The notes under the pieces were generated by a model. That model did not search any database and had not been told where the DNA came from. It worked only from the letters and a program-made list of their open reading frames with translations. This document shows, piece after piece, positions 56,254-63,889 of a stretch of DNA of 64,000 nucleotides. A program made the position numbers and the translations under genes. Position 1 is the stretch's first letter; the number at the start of each line of letters is the position of its first letter. Origin of the DNA: Allomesorhizobium sp043769475 (lineage in GTDB: Bacteria > Pseudomonadota > Alphaproteobacteria > Rhizobiales > Rhizobiaceae); assembly GCF_043769475.1 (NCBI RefSeq), contig NZ_CP171729.1:1612001-1676000 (forward strand), in the 5' to 3' direction.

Positions 56254-57930
56254 TCAATTCGCGACCGCATGGACATGCACGGTCGCCATCTTCGGCGGAG
56301 CAAGCAACGGCTTGTCCGGGTCGATATGCGGAACGGCGGCGATGAGGGCGGCTGTGTAGGCATGCTTCGGCCGGGCGAACACCTCATCCGTCCGACCTTC
56401 CTCGACGATCGCGCCGTGATGCATCACCACGACGCGCTGGCAGAGATTGCGTACGATGGCGAGGTCATGGGCGATGAACATCAGCGTGAGCGACATGCGC
56501 TCCGCGAGGTCGCGGAACAACTCGACGATCTGCGCCTGGATCGTCACGTCGAGCGCGGCCACGCATTCGTCGGCGATGATCAGTTTGGGATCTACGGCAA
56601 GAGCGCGCGCGATGCCGGCGCGCTGGCATTGGCCGCCGCTCAACGACCGCGGCTTGCGATCTAGAAATTCGCGCTCCAGCCCGACCAGGTCAAGCAACTG
56701 GCCGCAGCGCGCCGGGATCTGCGCGCACTCGATCTTTCCCTGCACCCGCAGGACCTCGGCCAGCATCTGGCCGATCGTCAGCCGCGGGTTTAGGGCATTG
56801 AACGGGTCTTGGAAAACCATCGCGGTTTCGCGTCGCAGGGTCGCCAGCGCTGCTCGGCCGGATGTTATGTCGCTACCGTCGAAGCGTATGGCGCCGGACG
56901 AAACCGGCGTCAGGCCGAGGACGGCGCGCGCCAATGTGCTTTTGCCGCTGCCGGATTCGCCGACGATGCCGACCGTCTCGCCGGGCATCACGCGCAGAGT
57001 CACGCCGTCGACGGCGTTCACTGCACTCCGCCGAAACAGTCCGCCGCTGGCGAAGCGCACATGCAGCTTCTCGATGTCGACCACCGGCACCGCTCCCGGC
57101 GCCTGCCGCTTCTCAGCCTTCGGCGGCGCGTCCTCCTCCTGCAACGAGGGGTGGCTGGCAATCAGGGACCGGGTATAGGCGTGGCCCGGCGCGGCAAGCA
57201 GGCTGCGCTTTTCTCCAACCTCCACCACGCGCCCGAGCCGCATCACCGCGATGCGGTCGCAGACCTGGGCGACGATGCCGAGATCGTGGGTGATCAGGAT
57301 CACCGAGAGCCCGCGCTTTGCGCGGATGTCCATCAACAGCCGGAGGATCTGCGCCTGAATCGTGACGTCCAGGGCCGTCGTGGGCTCGTCTGCGATCAGG
57401 ATCTTCGGATTGCTGGAGAGCGCGGCAGCGATCATGGCACGCTGGCGCATGCCGCCGGAGAACTCGTGCGGGTAGCCGTCGTATTGCCGGGCCGGGTCGG
57501 GGAAGCCGACCTGCGCCAGTACTTCGGTTGCGGCTGCACGCGCTTCGCGCGCGTCGAGCCCCTGGTGGAAGCGGATACCTTCCGCGATCTGGTCGCCGAT
57601 CTTCATCACCGGGTCGAGATGGCTGGTCGGGTTCTGGAAGATCATGCCGATTTCGCCGCCGCGCACCTCGAGCATCTCGGATTCCGGTGCGTCGGTGAGC
57701 TCGTGTCCGGCAAGCTTGACCGAGCCGCCGCTGATCCTCAGCCGGCTCGACGGCAGCAGCCTGACCAGCGAGCGGCAGAGCAGGCTCTTGCCCGAGCCGC
57801 TCTCGCCGACCAGTCCGAGCATCTCGCCCTGGCCAAGCTCGAGCGAGACCGCATCGAGCAGGGTGCGCATGCCGCTGTCGCCGTCGTGAACGACGGTCAG
57901 GTCGGTGACCTTGAGCAGCGGCGCGCTCAT
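56254..57930 (-). CDS. Peptide-type ABC transporter, fused double ATP-binding protein (DppD-DppF type)
   Basis: A 558-residue fusion of the two ATPase subunits. The first domain has GESGSGKSLLCRSLV, signature EFSGGMRQRAMIAAAL and ADEPTTALDVTIQAQ. The second has GESGSGKSTLARAVLG and FQDPFNALNPRLTIGQM, with signature SLSGGQCQRAGIARAL and Walker B ADECVAALDVTIQAQ. The Cys in place of Pro in that last motif, and Cys instead of Arg in SGGQxQR, are unusual. Each half has the oligopeptide C-terminal block (HAYTRSLIAS; HAYTAALIAAVPHIDP). The ATG overlaps the preceding permease stop by 4 bp. Confidence 0.94.
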   Translation of the reverse strand: MSAPLLKVTDLTVVHDGDSGMRTLLDAVSLELGQGEMLGLVGESGSGKSLLCRSLVRLLPSSRLRISGGSVKLAGHELTDAPESEMLEVRGGEIGMIFQNPTSHLDPVMKIGDQIAEGIRFHQGLDAREARAAATEVLAQVGFPDPARQYDGYPHEFSGGMRQRAMIAAALSSNPKILIADEPTTALDVTIQAQILRLLMDIRAKRGLSVILITHDLGIVAQVCDRIAVMRLGRVVEVGEKRSLLAAPGHAYTRSLIASHPSLQEEDAPPKAEKRQAPGAVPVVDIEKLHVRFASGGLFRRSAVNAVDGVTLRVMPGETVGIVGESGSGKSTLARAVLGLTPVSSGAIRFDGSDITSGRAALATLRRETAMVFQDPFNALNPRLTIGQMLAEVLRVQGKIECAQIPARCGQLLDLVGLEREFLDRKPRSLSGGQCQRAGIARALAVDPKLIIADECVAALDVTIQAQIVELFRDLAERMSLTLMFIAHDLAIVRNLCQRVVVMHHGAIVEEGRTDEVFARPKHAYTAALIAAVPHIDPDKPLLAPPKMATVHVHAVAN

Positions 57931-58781
57931 TTTTGTACCCCGAAGAGGTCGACCAGCCCGTCGCCGATCATGCTGAAGGCAAAGGCGAGCGTCACGATCG
58001 ACAGGCCGGGGAACAGCGTGATCCACCAGGCGGTGGTGACGAAGGGCTGGCCTTCCGCGACCATGACGCCCCACTCGGCGATGGGGGGCTGAACGCCGAG
58101 CCCGAGATAGCTGATCGCCGCGCCGTTCAGCAGCACGAGCACGGCGTCGGACATGGCGAAGACGACGGAGCCGGCGACTGCATTGGGCAGCAGATGCCGG
58201 AACATGATGCGCGTCCGGCTGAAGCCCAGGCTGACGGCTGCCACCGCGTAGTCGTGGTTCTTTAGCACCAGCATCTGGGCGCGGATCAACCGCGCGTAGG
58301 ACACCCAGCCGACCAGGGCCATGGCGATGTAGAAGCTGCCGAGGCCCGGCCCGAGGATTGCGATAATCGACAGCATCAACACCAGGAAGGGGAAAGCCAG
58401 GATGATGTCGACCAGCCGCATGAAGATGGCGTCGACGATTCCGCCGAAGAAGCCAGCCACCGTGCCCAGCGTGGTTCCGATGATGAAGGGGAAGAGCACG
58501 CCGATGACGGCGATCTGCAGGTCGAGGCGCGTGGCCCAGATGACGCGCGAGAGGATATCGCGGCCGAAATTGTCGGTGCCGAACGGATGCAGCCAGGACG
58601 GCCCCTGCAGCCGCGCCGCTGCGTCCTGGGCGATTGGATCGGAAGGAGCGATCAGCGGCGCGCCAAGGGCCAGGATGACGAACGCGCCGAGGAGGAACAT
58701 GCCGGTGGCCAGGGTGCCGCGGCGGCGGAAGCGGCCACGTCTGCCGGCGAGGGGAGCTGCGGCGACTGAGGGTTCGCTCAC
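57927..58781 (-). CDS. Peptide-type ABC transporter permease (DppC-like)
   Basis: A 284-residue permease with about six helices. HPFGTDNFGRDILSRVIWATR is the DppC-type N-terminal signature, and VSYARLIRAQMLVLKNHDYAVAA with LPNAVAGSVVF covers the EAA coupling loop. The start is GTG 58781, overlapping the stop of the first permease by 4 bp (GTGA). It forms the membrane channel with the DppB-like partner. Confidence 0.94.
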   Translation of the reverse strand: MSEPSVAAAPLAGRRGRFRRRGTLATGMFLLGAFVILALGAPLIAPSDPIAQDAAARLQGPSWLHPFGTDNFGRDILSRVIWATRLDLQIAVIGVLFPFIIGTTLGTVAGFFGGIVDAIFMRLVDIILAFPFLVLMLSIIAILGPGLGSFYIAMALVGWVSYARLIRAQMLVLKNHDYAVAAVSLGFSRTRIMFRHLLPNAVAGSVVFAMSDAVLVLLNGAAISYLGLGVQPPIAEWGVMVAEGQPFVTTAWWITLFPGLSIVTLAFAFSMIGDGLVDLFGVQK

Positions 58782-59716
58782 AGTTTCACCCTCGGGTCGA
58801 GCGCCACCGTGACGATGTCGGCCAGGAAGTTGATCAGCACCGTGGCGCAGGCGAACACCATCGCCACGCCCTGCACGACCATGTAGTCGCGCGAGAAGAT
58901 CGCCCGCACCAGGAGCTGTCCCATGCCGGGCAGCGCGAACACCGTCTCCACGACCACCGTGCCGCCAATCAGCCAGCCTATGTTGACGGCCAGCAGGTTG
59001 ACAGTCGGTACCAGCGAATTGGGCAGCACATGTCGCCAGAACACGATGCTCTCGGGCATGCCGCGTGCGCGCGCCGCTGTGGCGATGTCCGACCACAGCG
59101 CCTCCACCATGGCAGCGCGCAGGCTGCGCGCCAACACCGTCGACAGCGACAGCGAGATCGTGAGGCTGGGCAGGAAGAGATGCGTCAGCTTGTCCGCGAC
59201 CGTATTGCCGTAGCCCGACACCGGGAAGATATCGAGCTTCACGCTGAACAGGATGATGAGCATCAGCCCCAGCCAGAAGGGCGGGAAGCCGATGCCGAAG
59301 GTGGAGATGATGCGGATTGCCTGGTCGGCGAACCTGCCCTGGTTGCGGGCCGCGACCGCAGCGACCGGCACTGCGATCAGCACCGACAGAACGACACTGC
59401 ACAGGACAAGCATCAGCGTGGGCTCGATGCGTGTGAGGATGAGTTTCAGGACGTCGATCTTGTAGAGGATCGAACGCCCCATCTCGCCGTCCGCGAGGTT
59501 GCGCAGGAAATAGAGGTACTGGACCAGCATCGGCTCATCGAGACCGTACTGCTCGCGGATGCGGGCGATCGCCTCGGGCGTCGCGCGGGTGCCGAGCAGC
59601 ACGCGCGCGGGGTCGCCGGGGATCAGCCGGACCAGGACGAAGGTGATGATGCTGATGCCGAACAGCACCGGCAGGAACTGCAACGGGCGGTAGAGTACGA
59701 ACTTATAGCGGTGCAT
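58778..59716 (-). CDS. Peptide-type ABC transporter permease (DppB-like)
   Basis: A 312-residue permease. The N-terminus RPLQFLPVLFGISIITFVLVRLIPGDP is the standard DppB start. The coupling loop shows ARSLRAAMVEALWSDIATAARARGM with HVLPNSLVPTVNLL. Its ATG lies 51 bp after the hydrolase stop, so the transporter is transcribed together with the peptidase-like gene. Confidence 0.95.
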   Translation of the reverse strand: MHRYKFVLYRPLQFLPVLFGISIITFVLVRLIPGDPARVLLGTRATPEAIARIREQYGLDEPMLVQYLYFLRNLADGEMGRSILYKIDVLKLILTRIEPTLMLVLCSVVLSVLIAVPVAAVAARNQGRFADQAIRIISTFGIGFPPFWLGLMLIILFSVKLDIFPVSGYGNTVADKLTHLFLPSLTISLSLSTVLARSLRAAMVEALWSDIATAARARGMPESIVFWRHVLPNSLVPTVNLLAVNIGWLIGGTVVVETVFALPGMGQLLVRAIFSRDYMVVQGVAMVFACATVLINFLADIVTVALDPRVKL

Positions 59717-59767
59717 GGCCGTGAGGGGTTTCCCCGCCAGCTGTCTGCCACCTGGATTGTGCCTGCA

Positions 59768-60658
59768 TCATCCTGCCCTGTTGCGCGCGAGGAAGCCGGT
59801 CAAGATCGGATAATACACGGCCGGGTTCTCGTAGAAAGGCATGTGGCTCGCGTTCGGGATTATGTGCAGCTCGGCCTGCGGCAGGGCAAGCTTCATGCGC
59901 AGGCCGCAGACTGGCGTCAGCTCGTCGTGCTCACCATGGGTGATCAGCACTGGGACTTTGATCCTGGGCAGATCGGAGACGCGATTCCAGTCCTTGAGAT
60001 TGCCTATGTATAGGAACTCGTTCGGGCCCTGCATCGTCTCGTACGGGCCCATGTTCCAGTCGTCGAGCGAGCGGCGGACGGGCACCGGCCAGTCAGGCAG
60101 CCGGCAGACGTGTCGGTAGTTGAGGATCGTCACCGCCGCCATGTACTCGGGGTGGCTGTAGGTGCCCTGCGCCTCGTGCTTCTGCATCATCGACACCGTC
60201 TCGGGCCCGAGCGAGGCGCGCAGCCGCTCCAGCTCCGAGACCAGATGCGGCATGTCGGCGACGGTATCCTCGAGGATCAGCGTCCTCAGGTTTTCCTGGT
60301 AGGTCAGCGCATAGTCGATCGCAAGCCAGCCGCCCCAGGAATGGCCGAGCATGTGCACCTTGCCGAGCCCCAGCGCCTTGCGCACGGTCTCCGTCTCCTC
60401 GACATAGCGGCCGATTGCCCACAGCGAGGCGTCAGTGGGCCGGTCTGATGCGCCCGTGCCGAGCTGGTCGAACGCCACGACACGGTAGCCCTGGTCGACC
60501 AGGCAGGAATGCGACTCGCGCAGATAGTCGCACGGCAGGCCGGGGCCGCCGTTCAGACAGAACACGGTCTCGCTGCCGGCGCCGAAGCTGTAGGCGACGA
60601 CCTTGAAGCCGTCGACATCGACCTCGATGCGGTCGTCGGCCGCGATCTCACGCCACAT
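59768..60658 (-). CDS. Proline iminopeptidase-family alpha/beta hydrolase (PipA-like), copy 1
   Basis: A 296-residue cytoplasmic hydrolase of the S33 proline iminopeptidase / L-amino-acid amidase type. The oxyanion motif is CLNGGPGLPCDY, the nucleophile Ser107 is in GHSWGGWLAID, and Asp245 (HGEHDEL) and His272 (NASHMPF) complete the triad by position. ATG 60658 has AGGAA upstream; a further in-frame start lies in the promoter. It heads an operon with a full peptide-type ABC transporter and is divergent from a LuxR-type gene. In Pseudomonas, PipA next to PipR cleaves a plant-linked amide signal; the same role here is inference. Confidence 0.92.
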   Translation of the reverse strand: MWREIAADDRIEVDVDGFKVVAYSFGAGSETVFCLNGGPGLPCDYLRESHSCLVDQGYRVVAFDQLGTGASDRPTDASLWAIGRYVEETETVRKALGLGKVHMLGHSWGGWLAIDYALTYQENLRTLILEDTVADMPHLVSELERLRASLGPETVSMMQKHEAQGTYSHPEYMAAVTILNYRHVCRLPDWPVPVRRSLDDWNMGPYETMQGPNEFLYIGNLKDWNRVSDLPRIKVPVLITHGEHDELTPVCGLRMKLALPQAELHIIPNASHMPFYENPAVYYPILTGFLARNRAG

Positions 60659-60697
60659 AACATTTCCTGCATGCACAGCTTTTAGGCATGCCCATAT

Positions 60698-60742
60698 TGT
60701 TAGCATAACGTCGTGCGTGCGTTAGCTATAAGAAGTGATAGG
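60698..60742 (-). promoter_or_regulatory. Lux-box-like operator and candidate -10 for the hydrolase-transporter operon
   Basis: The plus strand has AGCTATAAGAAGTGATAGG at 60724-60742, an imperfect dyad (CTATCA-CTTC-TTATAG on the minus strand). Eighteen bases beyond it on the minus strand comes TATGCT (60703-60698), a candidate -10, followed by a leader of about 33 nt with a ribosome site. The box therefore replaces the -35, as expected for LuxR-type activation. The box also lies 31 bp before the luxR start, so it could affect luxR as well. Confidence 0.75.
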
Positions 60743-60774
60743 TTGTCTTCGGGAGGACGCTGCGGACAGGTGTG

Positions 60775-61536
60775 ATGCTCGACGAAGTCACTGCAATCAG
60801 GCGTCGGTTCGACGGGCGCGCCTCGCTCGAAGAGTGTATCGACGAGGCGTTCGGGGCGGCCAGCCGCCTCGGCTACGATGCCCTGATCTATGACTACACG
60901 CCGGTTCCCTACGATCTCGACGGCACGATCATGATCCCGTCGATGCTGAAGCTGCGCAACATCGCCGATGACATGCACGACTACTGGTGCGACCGCGGCT
61001 ATTTTCGCATCGACCCGGTTCAAATCGTCGCGGCACGAAGCTCAACGCCGTTCGCGTGGAGCTATGACAAGGGGATGGATACCGAGATCGGCGCGCTTCT
61101 TAACGAGACCACCGAGCCGGTGGCTCGCTATCTGCGCGAGCGCGATCTCGCCAGTGGCGTGACTATCCCCATCCATATGCCGCGCGGCGGCTATGCCACC
61201 GTCACCGGCATCCGGCCGGGTTCGAGCGGCGGGGATGACCACGATGCCGCGATCATTGCGCGCTTCAGCCTCCTCGCGCATGTCTTCCACGACGCCGCCT
61301 ACGCCCACTACGACCGCTCGGCACTCAGCCCGCGCCTGCCGGCCCTGACTGAGCGCGAGCGCGAATGCCTGAGCTATTCCGCGCGGGGCCTGTCGGCCAA
61401 GGAGATCTCGCGGATCATCGAGCGGTCGGTGCCGACGGTCGTCATGCACCTGGCGGCCGCCGCGCGGAAGCTGGGCGCCAGGAACCGTACTCAGGCCGTC
61501 GTGCGCGCCGCGCATTTCCGTCTGCTCGACGACTAA
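60775..61536 (+). CDS. LuxR-family solo regulator of the plant-compound-responsive type
   Basis: A 253-residue regulator with an N-terminal autoinducer-binding domain and a C-terminal LuxR helix-turn-helix (LTERERECLSYSARGLSAKE, then TVVMHLAAAARKLGARNRTQ). Counting from the conserved Asp-Pro (TraR D70-P71; here IDPVQ), the TraR Trp57 position is Met (codon 60973-60975) and the Tyr61 position is Trp (codon 60985-60987). This Met/Trp pair marks plant-responsive solos such as OryR, PsoR and NesR. Trp85 (PFAW) and Gly113 (SGVTIP) positions are kept. GTG 60772 is an alternative start. No luxI gene is in the window. It lies between two PipA-like genes. Confidence 0.92.
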   Translation: MLDEVTAIRRRFDGRASLEECIDEAFGAASRLGYDALIYDYTPVPYDLDGTIMIPSMLKLRNIADDMHDYWCDRGYFRIDPVQIVAARSSTPFAWSYDKGMDTEIGALLNETTEPVARYLRERDLASGVTIPIHMPRGGYATVTGIRPGSSGGDDHDAAIIARFSLLAHVFHDAAYAHYDRSALSPRLPALTERERECLSYSARGLSAKEISRIIERSVPTVVMHLAAAARKLGARNRTQAVVRAAHFRLLDD

Positions 61537-61600
61537 CGTAGTAGCGGAGTGCGCGTCCGCGCGTCGACGTCCAAGGTCCGCGGCGCCCTGCCAGCAGCCA

Positions 61601-61641
61601 CCTATCACTTCTCATAGCTGCCGCGTATCGCGAGCTATCCT
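61601..61641 (+). promoter_or_regulatory. Second lux-box-like operator and candidate -10 for hydrolase copy 2
   Basis: CCTATCACTTCTCATAGCT at 61601-61619 matches the reverse complement of the 60724-60742 sequence at 18 of 19 positions. TATCCT follows at 61636-61641, again exactly 18 bp after the 16-bp dyad (61602-61617). Orientation and spacing relative to the downstream hydrolase are the same as for copy 1. Transcription would begin near 61648, after ATG 61643, which supports the later TTG start of the gene. Confidence 0.78.
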
Positions 61642-61672
61642 TATGATGTCAGCAGCAGCGAGGAGAGGGCTC

Positions 61673-62569
61673 TTGACCCAGACGACCGAAGGCCACGTCG
61701 CGTTTCGCGACTACCGCACCTGGTACCGCATCACCGGCAGCCTGGGGTCTCCGAAGTTACCCCTAGTAGTCGCGCATGGCGGGCCAGGCTGCACGCACGA
61801 CTACGTCGATGCTTTCAAGGATATCGCCGCGCTCGATGGCCGGGCCGTGATCCACTATGATCAACTCGGCAATGGCAATTCCACCCGGCTGTCGGACAAG
61901 GGCCCGGACTTCTGGACCGTCGACCTGTTCCTCGATGAACTAGACACACTGTTGCGGGCGTTGGGGATCGAGAAGCGATATGCCTTCTTGGGCCAGTCCT
62001 GGGGCGGAATGCTCGGCGCCGAGCACGCCGTGCGCAGGCCGCACGGCCTCAAGGCGCTGGTGATCGCCAACTCGCCGGCCAACATGCACACGTGGGTGAC
62101 GGAAGCCAACCGGCTGCGCCGCGAACTGCCCAAGGACGTGCAGGATACGCTGACACGGCACGAGGCCGCCGGCACGATCACCGATCCTCAATATGTAACA
62201 GCCTCGCGCGTCTTCTACGACCGACACGTCTGCCGCGTCGTGCCTTGGCCACCGGAAGTGGCCCGCACCTTCGCCATCATGGACGAGGATAACACGGTCT
62301 ACCGCAACATGAATGGCCCGACCGAATTCCACGTTATCGGCACGATGAAGGACTGGACCATCGAGGACCGGCTGTCCGACATCGCTGTGCCGGCGCTGCT
62401 GATCTCCGGCCGCCACGACGAGGCCACGCCCGAGGTGGTGCATCCCTATGTGGAGCGCGTTCCGGGTATTCGATGGGTACTTTTCGAGCATTCGAGCCAC
62501 ATGCCACATGTCGAGGAGCGGGAGCTCTGCATGCGCACTGTCTCCGACTTCCTCAGGACGCAGGACTGA
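61673..62569 (+). CDS. Proline iminopeptidase-family alpha/beta hydrolase (PipA-like), copy 2
   Basis: A 298-residue hydrolase related to the copy at 59768-60658. It has VAHGGPGCTHDY, the nucleophile Ser109 in GQSWGGMLGAE, and Asp249 (SGRHDEA) and His276 (HSSHMPH). It shares RHVCR, NGPTEFHVIGTMKDW and other cap-domain blocks with copy 1 (which reads GPNEFLYIGNLKDW). The TTG start at 61673 has a strong GAGGAGAGG site five bases upstream and lies downstream of the predicted transcript start. The ATGs at 61643 and 61646 would precede it. No gene follows closely. Confidence 0.92.
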   Translation: MTQTTEGHVAFRDYRTWYRITGSLGSPKLPLVVAHGGPGCTHDYVDAFKDIAALDGRAVIHYDQLGNGNSTRLSDKGPDFWTVDLFLDELDTLLRALGIEKRYAFLGQSWGGMLGAEHAVRRPHGLKALVIANSPANMHTWVTEANRLRRELPKDVQDTLTRHEAAGTITDPQYVTASRVFYDRHVCRVVPWPPEVARTFAIMDEDNTVYRNMNGPTEFHVIGTMKDWTIEDRLSDIAVPALLISGRHDEATPEVVHPYVERVPGIRWVLFEHSSHMPHVEERELCMRTVSDFLRTQD

Positions 62570-62957
62570 GGAGGAACTGGCAAGCATCGGGACGTGGGAT
62601 GCACCTTTCGCACTTCCCCGAGGTCGCGGCGACGAATTCCATGGACGCAGTCCGGCGCCGGATTCGCGTGGCTTGCCTCCGACAGGACGACAGGCGATGG
62701 ATGAGGGACGGGAAAGAGGCCGTGACCGGACGGCGAAACCAAATCTCAAGTTTCTGTCTGAAGCAGATATCGGCGGGTTAAATAAGTTCGACTGAGCACG
62801 CGCCGTAGCATTCAATGATCGCATGAACGTCGACTCTTGCAGCGTCGCCGTTGTGGCACTCTCGTCCACTTTGGAACCCGGCTTCGCTGGCTCCTAGGGA
62901 AAATTTCGGATGTTCTCGCATGGCAGATCGTTGCAGGCGCTCGGATACCGTCGCCGA
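62570..62957. other. Gap between hydrolase copy 2 and the formylglutamate hydrolase gene
   Basis: About 390 bp between the ends of two convergent genes. I see no ORF with family features, no repeat and no convincing terminator in it. Confidence 0.5.
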
Positions 62958-63764
62958 TCATGATGAACCCGGCAACAATATCATCGCTTCTTGACCAGCC
63001 CGCAACGCACGGGCCAGGAGATCGGCCCAAAGATCTGCGTTCTCATCCTTGGCGATGAGGTCATGGCGAACTTCAAACTCCACGCATGGCAGCCCACGCT
63101 TTTCGCCGTGGACCGGGATGGCGTAGTCGGTATCGTCTCCGACCGTGTACGGCTCGTTTACGCCGACGCAGTAGTTCGTATTGGTCTTGAGCCATTCGGC
63201 AATCGCCGGCGAAAGCATCTTGTCGCGATTGAAGAGAACGCCGATCTCCCACGGACGGCTTTTGCCGAGGTAGACCGGCGTGAAGCTGTGGATCGTGGTG
63301 AGCAGTGTCGTGCGACCTCTGCGCTGGCGCTCGTCGAGAAACGCCGTCACAGCGTTGTGGAAAGGATGGAAGATCGCATCGGCTCTGGCGTTTCGATCTG
63401 ATACCGAAAGACCGACATTTGCCGGAATTTTTGTCGCCTCACTGATCTCCGGCGCGAAAGCGAGCACGTCGGGGCGCCGGTTGCAGTCGCAGACAAGCCG
63501 CGAATAGCGCTGCATGAACAGAGGTGCGTCGAGTTTCGCCGAGAGTGCCAGCGAGACAGCGCGCGCGCCAATGTCCCACGCGATGTGGCGGTCGAATTCG
63601 TGCTGCGGGAGGCCCATATCGCCCAGCGAGCGCGGTACGCGCCTACCAGCGTGTTCGCAAATCAGAACGAAATCCGATGTGCCGCCGAGGTTGAAGGCTT
63701 CCAGCGGATCAGGCTCGTCGGGGGCAAGGATCGGATGTGTCTGCTGCGAAGCGGCCAGGGCCAT
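62958..63764 (-). CDS. N-formylglutamate amidohydrolase family protein
   Basis: A 268-residue protein of the HutG-type N-formylglutamate amidohydrolase family, zinc-dependent hydrolases that release formate or similar groups from N-acyl amino acids. The pattern includes FVLICEHAGRRVPRSLGDMGL, HIAWDIGARAVSLALSAKL, YSRLVCDCNRRPD, a TTIHSFTPVYLG metal block and EVRHDLIAKDENADLWADL. ATG 63764 has GGAGGAACAGT before it; 51 upstream in-frame codons are leader. It is divergent from a LivG-type transporter gene, so a transported N-substituted amino acid is a reasonable guess. Confidence 0.88.
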   Translation of the reverse strand: MALAASQQTHPILAPDEPDPLEAFNLGGTSDFVLICEHAGRRVPRSLGDMGLPQHEFDRHIAWDIGARAVSLALSAKLDAPLFMQRYSRLVCDCNRRPDVLAFAPEISEATKIPANVGLSVSDRNARADAIFHPFHNAVTAFLDERQRRGRTTLLTTIHSFTPVYLGKSRPWEIGVLFNRDKMLSPAIAEWLKTNTNYCVGVNEPYTVGDDTDYAIPVHGEKRGLPCVEFEVRHDLIAKDENADLWADLLARALRAGQEAMILLPGSS

Positions 63765-63889
63765 ACTGTTCCTCCATCTCCGGTGTATCAAATCGTACAG
63801 ATTTGCTTCAAGCGGGCAGAATGTATCTTTTTGTTGACGGTCGGGCGACCCGCCTCCTATCGTCTCGGAAAGCTGAAGAGAAGGTTGGT

